Under the pieces are notes generated by a model that worked only from the letters and a program-made list of their open reading frames with translations, did no database searches and had not been told where the DNA came from. From Apteryx mantelli (Eukaryota; Chordata; Aves; Apterygiformes; Apterygidae), in the NCBI RefSeq assembly GCF_036417845.1, contig NC_089978.1, forward strand, positions 36,138,682-36,202,681: 64,000 nt of DNA, in the 5' to 3' direction. Position 1 is the stretch's first letter. Every line of letters begins with the position of its first letter. The position numbers were made by a program, and so were the translations under genes. Positions 61,101 to 64,000 of the stretch are shown in pieces.

Positions 61101-63194
61101 ACTTGCTCAGCTAAGACAGGTTTTTTTTCAGGGCATACTATGTGCAAGTGTAATAAACTGGAAATTTATAATATTAGTAGCATATTATACACATTGCAAT
61201 TGTTTTGCAATTTAGACCAAACCATGCAACACTTCAGTCATGTGTGAATGCATTAACCATTTTTTGTCTTGAGAGCCGCGCTGCAAATTATTTTGTCCTG
61301 TATGTAACGGGCTTTGCACATGGGAGTTATTCTTGGAGGACAGAACTATCAGTACAGGAAAAACAGCCCTGTACACTAGCTCTGTAGAGAACAGACTACT
61401 CAAGCAGAATGGCAACTAAGTCACAGAAAGAACATTCTTCATTAAAAAATATACTGCTGTGTTGGAAAGGTCCAGCATGCATATGTTTACACATCAAAGT
61501 GTAACTGCACGATTGTTTGAAGCTGTGGAACAATATCAGAAGTACAAGATCAGTCTCGCATTAAAAAAAAAAGTTTCAAATGTAGTAAGTTAAATATTAA
61601 AACAAACCCCCAAAGTCATTTTAAAAGCAATGTTCTTTGAATATCTTTATAAACAACCTGGTAAGGCATCTCAACAACTGGGATACTACCACAATACCAT
61701 CTCGAATGGAGAAATGCAGAATTCAGCCAGACTTGGAAGTGAGATCTTAACTTTCATAAGGCTGTTTCTTGCTGGGAAGTGTCAGTAAGGCTCAAATCTT
61801 GTTGAGGAACTCTAGCATCTTTCCATTAAGAAAATAAAAGCATGACTAGGGTAATGAAAATTTGTTTCAAATTCAACCACACGTTTAACTACTACTATCA
61901 GTATAATGAGACTGTATCAAAATCGTGTAACTGGCCTCAGAACTGGTACTTATTCAAAGACACTTCAAAGAAAATGTATATTGGCTGCAGAATAGGTGTA
62001 GCAAATGCAGTGCCTATACTAAAGCTACAGAATACTTTGAAGTATGAACACTGTATCATTTTAGCAAAAATTAACAAATTCGACCAGCATTTTGGAATTA
62101 ATTTCTTGCATCTGCTATAATTTTTTTGAAGTGAAAGCAAACACAAATTAGCAATTTAAGACTATCAATGAGAAGTTACACAATTTAGAAAACTTTTAGG
62201 CAGGAACCACAGACTCAGCAGGACAGAAATACTACAGTCAGAACAGAGACTTACTTTCCCCATGAAAATTATCCCATAGTGGTCAAGCTGTAAAATGTAC
62301 AAAACAAACACACAGACACATACATAAAACAGAAGCTCAGGGACTGCACATAACACTGTTAAAGGCTTGATTCTTTAGTTTCTCCTCTGTTTTCATGCTT
62401 CCAAGCACTGCATTTTCAAAGGAAGCTATGCAACTTCAACATGACAGTCTATACTGAAATCTATGTATAATTTAGATAAGACTGTCCAGTTATCTGCTAT
62501 CTCCAAGTACCTAAAATGAAGCCTCTAAAAAGTACCCAGTCCTGCACATTGTTTAAATGTATCAGACCTCTTCCTTCTGGAATTAATTCAAATGGATAAA
62601 CAGGCTATAAATGGGATATTACTTTCCCAGACACACTATTATAGAGATGACAAAGCCTTATGAAACAGATTTCTATAGTTATAAATTGTAAAGTCATGCT
62701 AGGAAAGCACTCTATAGGGAGGCATAAGGATTTGAAGTTTACCTATCTTTTCAAATCACTCCACCCCACCCCAAATTAATCAACACTTAATAGCAAACTG
62801 CAAATAGTTATTTGATATGGTAAAATGGCAGATACTTTTTCTTGATATAATGAGAGTAGTATGGAAGGAAAAAACAATGCTTCAAAGCCAGAAATGACCA
62901 GCTGGCTAAGCGAGTTTCTGTTCTACTGCCAGTGATGTCTCTGATTTACACTAAAGGCAACAGGTTGTAAGGTACAAATCAAGGACCCACTCTCAAATAA
63001 GTGTTGGAAATCAAGTTCCCCAGCAACATTATGTAAAATGTTTAATCATGGTATATTTTTACTAAAGAGGCCTTGCCACGTATAATATACACCAGACAGT
63101 GAATGAAGCAGAGAAAGAAATGGGATGAGGTTATATGAAGCTACTGGCACCCACAAAACAGATTTTATATTCATTTCCATACTGCCATAAAACA

Positions 63195-63440
63195 TCTAGA
63201 ACCAGATTTTCTGAAGTTTTGAGCATTCCACATCATCTGAGGTCAATGCAAGCTACTGAAGGTCAAAAACTCTGAAACCATAGCTTCTGGGTTATATAAC
63301 CAATGCCAGCAAAATTTGGCCTTGACACCTTACTACCTGTTTCAAATATGTGAAATGTGGATAATATTTCCCCTATCTTTATTACACTGTGTCAAGATTA
63401 GTATCTTGTAAGATGTGACATGAGCCACTGAACAGCATAC
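63195..63440. repeat. Ancient MIR/CR1-L3-like repeat
   Basis: CCAGATTTTCTGAAGTTTTG, then CATCTGAGGTCAATGCAAGC and later GTGAAATGTGGATAATATTT follow the order of remembered old amniote repeats ('cagattttcaaaag...gtcaatgggag...tctgtaaaatggggataat'). Strongly diverged; the family name is tentative. Confidence 0.4.
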
Positions 63441-64000
63441 AAGAAAACTACCAAACAAAACAAAATTTGGATGAGATCGCAGTATAAAAACACAAGGTTT
63501 ACGTTAGAAAACAAAAGATACAAAGAATAGCTTCATCCACTGAGTCATCAATGAAAGAAATCAAGTAAGAAGTATTCACCTGATAAGGCAACTAGAGACT
63601 TTCTGTAATGCATACTTAGACAAAAAATATTTTCTAATTTTAGAGCACTTGACTTCAATTTTGCTAATATTCCTTTTAATGATACATTCATAAAACTGTT
63701 GACATAATGGAATAAGTAAGTTCCCAACGGCAATACAAGGTTGTATTGAAAGGTTTTAAGACACTTATATAAAAACAAACTCTTTTAGAGTTAACCAGTG
63801 CTCTAAAATGTCACTGTGGCCAACACACGCAAAACTGTTTTCCACAGCAATTAGTTCTGAAAGCTCTTGGATAAGCCTGGGGACTGTATAAACAAAAGAA
63901 AGCAAACAACTTCATAGCAACAGAGTACCAGTAGGAACTACTGTGACCAGAGCTGTCAGGAATACTTATGGGTCTTCAAAATGGTATTTGGAGCAATTAT

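Larger units (their letters stand above)
51701..64000 (-). other. Large NAA16 intron running to the window edge
   Basis: At least 12.3 kb. The preceding NAA16 exon, which in the family should encode the stretch before residue 338, was searched for by eye and not found, so it probably lies beyond 64000. The intron holds an A33 run (54702-54734), a (CA)n microsatellite (58103-58123), TA-rich sequence near 55180-55206, a GC-richer stretch (53490-53760) and an old MIR/L3-like repeat (63195-63440). Confidence 0.6.

Noticed and set aside
62165-62356. Minus-strand frame followed by a GTAAGT-like donor, considered as an NAA16 exon
   Set aside because: Hydrophobic Val/Cys-rich translation from a CA-rich repeat, unlike any NAA16 segment, with no acceptor.

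Overview
This is vertebrate nuclear DNA, most likely from a bird and at least from a sauropsid. Both genes are split by GT-AG introns. There is one CpG-island promoter, and most of the window is AT-rich non-coding sequence. The main interspersed repeat is a decayed CR1 LINE, the family typical of birds, crocodilians and turtles. Several very old repeat scraps of amniote type are also present. Nothing bacterial or viral was seen.

Two protein-coding genes can be assembled, both on the minus strand. RGCC (regulator of cell cycle, also RGC32) is complete: five coding exons between 22539 and 10678 splice in frame into a 130-residue protein. Its start lies in a CpG island (about 22030-22950) with a TATA-like box, a GC box, a GGGGCC-type hexamer array and a G12 run. 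Upstream of it, the last 11 coding exons of NAA16, the paralogue of the NatA auxiliary subunit NAA15, run from 51700 to 39829. They encode 527 residues ending at a natural stop. The N-terminal part, about 337 residues by comparison with the family length, lies beyond the right edge. From memory, NAA16 and RGCC are also tandem neighbours in human 13q14.11, so this looks like conserved synteny read in the opposite direction.

Layout: 1-10314, apparently gene-free sequence downstream of RGCC. 10315-22604, RGCC (last exon with 3'UTR, three introns of 1.5-7.9 kb, then a 164-bp GC-rich first intron). 22605-38262, the intergenic interval, holding the CpG-island upstream half, a moderately GC-rich stretch, a 1.45-kb CR1 fragment (27095-28545), a probable hAT miniature element (29533-29729), old repeat tails and a good CTCF-like site. 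38263-51700, the 3' part of NAA16. 51701-64000, the next NAA16 intron, with no recognisable exon.

The two genes work independently: RGCC is a small cell-cycle and CDK1-associated regulator, and NAA16 is a TPR scaffold that anchors the N-terminal acetyltransferase NAA10 to ribosomes. I found no sign of an undescribed multi-gene system. The findings are modest: promoter G-rich repeats, candidate insulator sites, old repeats, a signal-peptide-like small ORF, and a possible cryptic exon. Exon boundaries were read by eye from splice consensus and reading frame. UTR ends and the repeat identities other than CR1 are inference.
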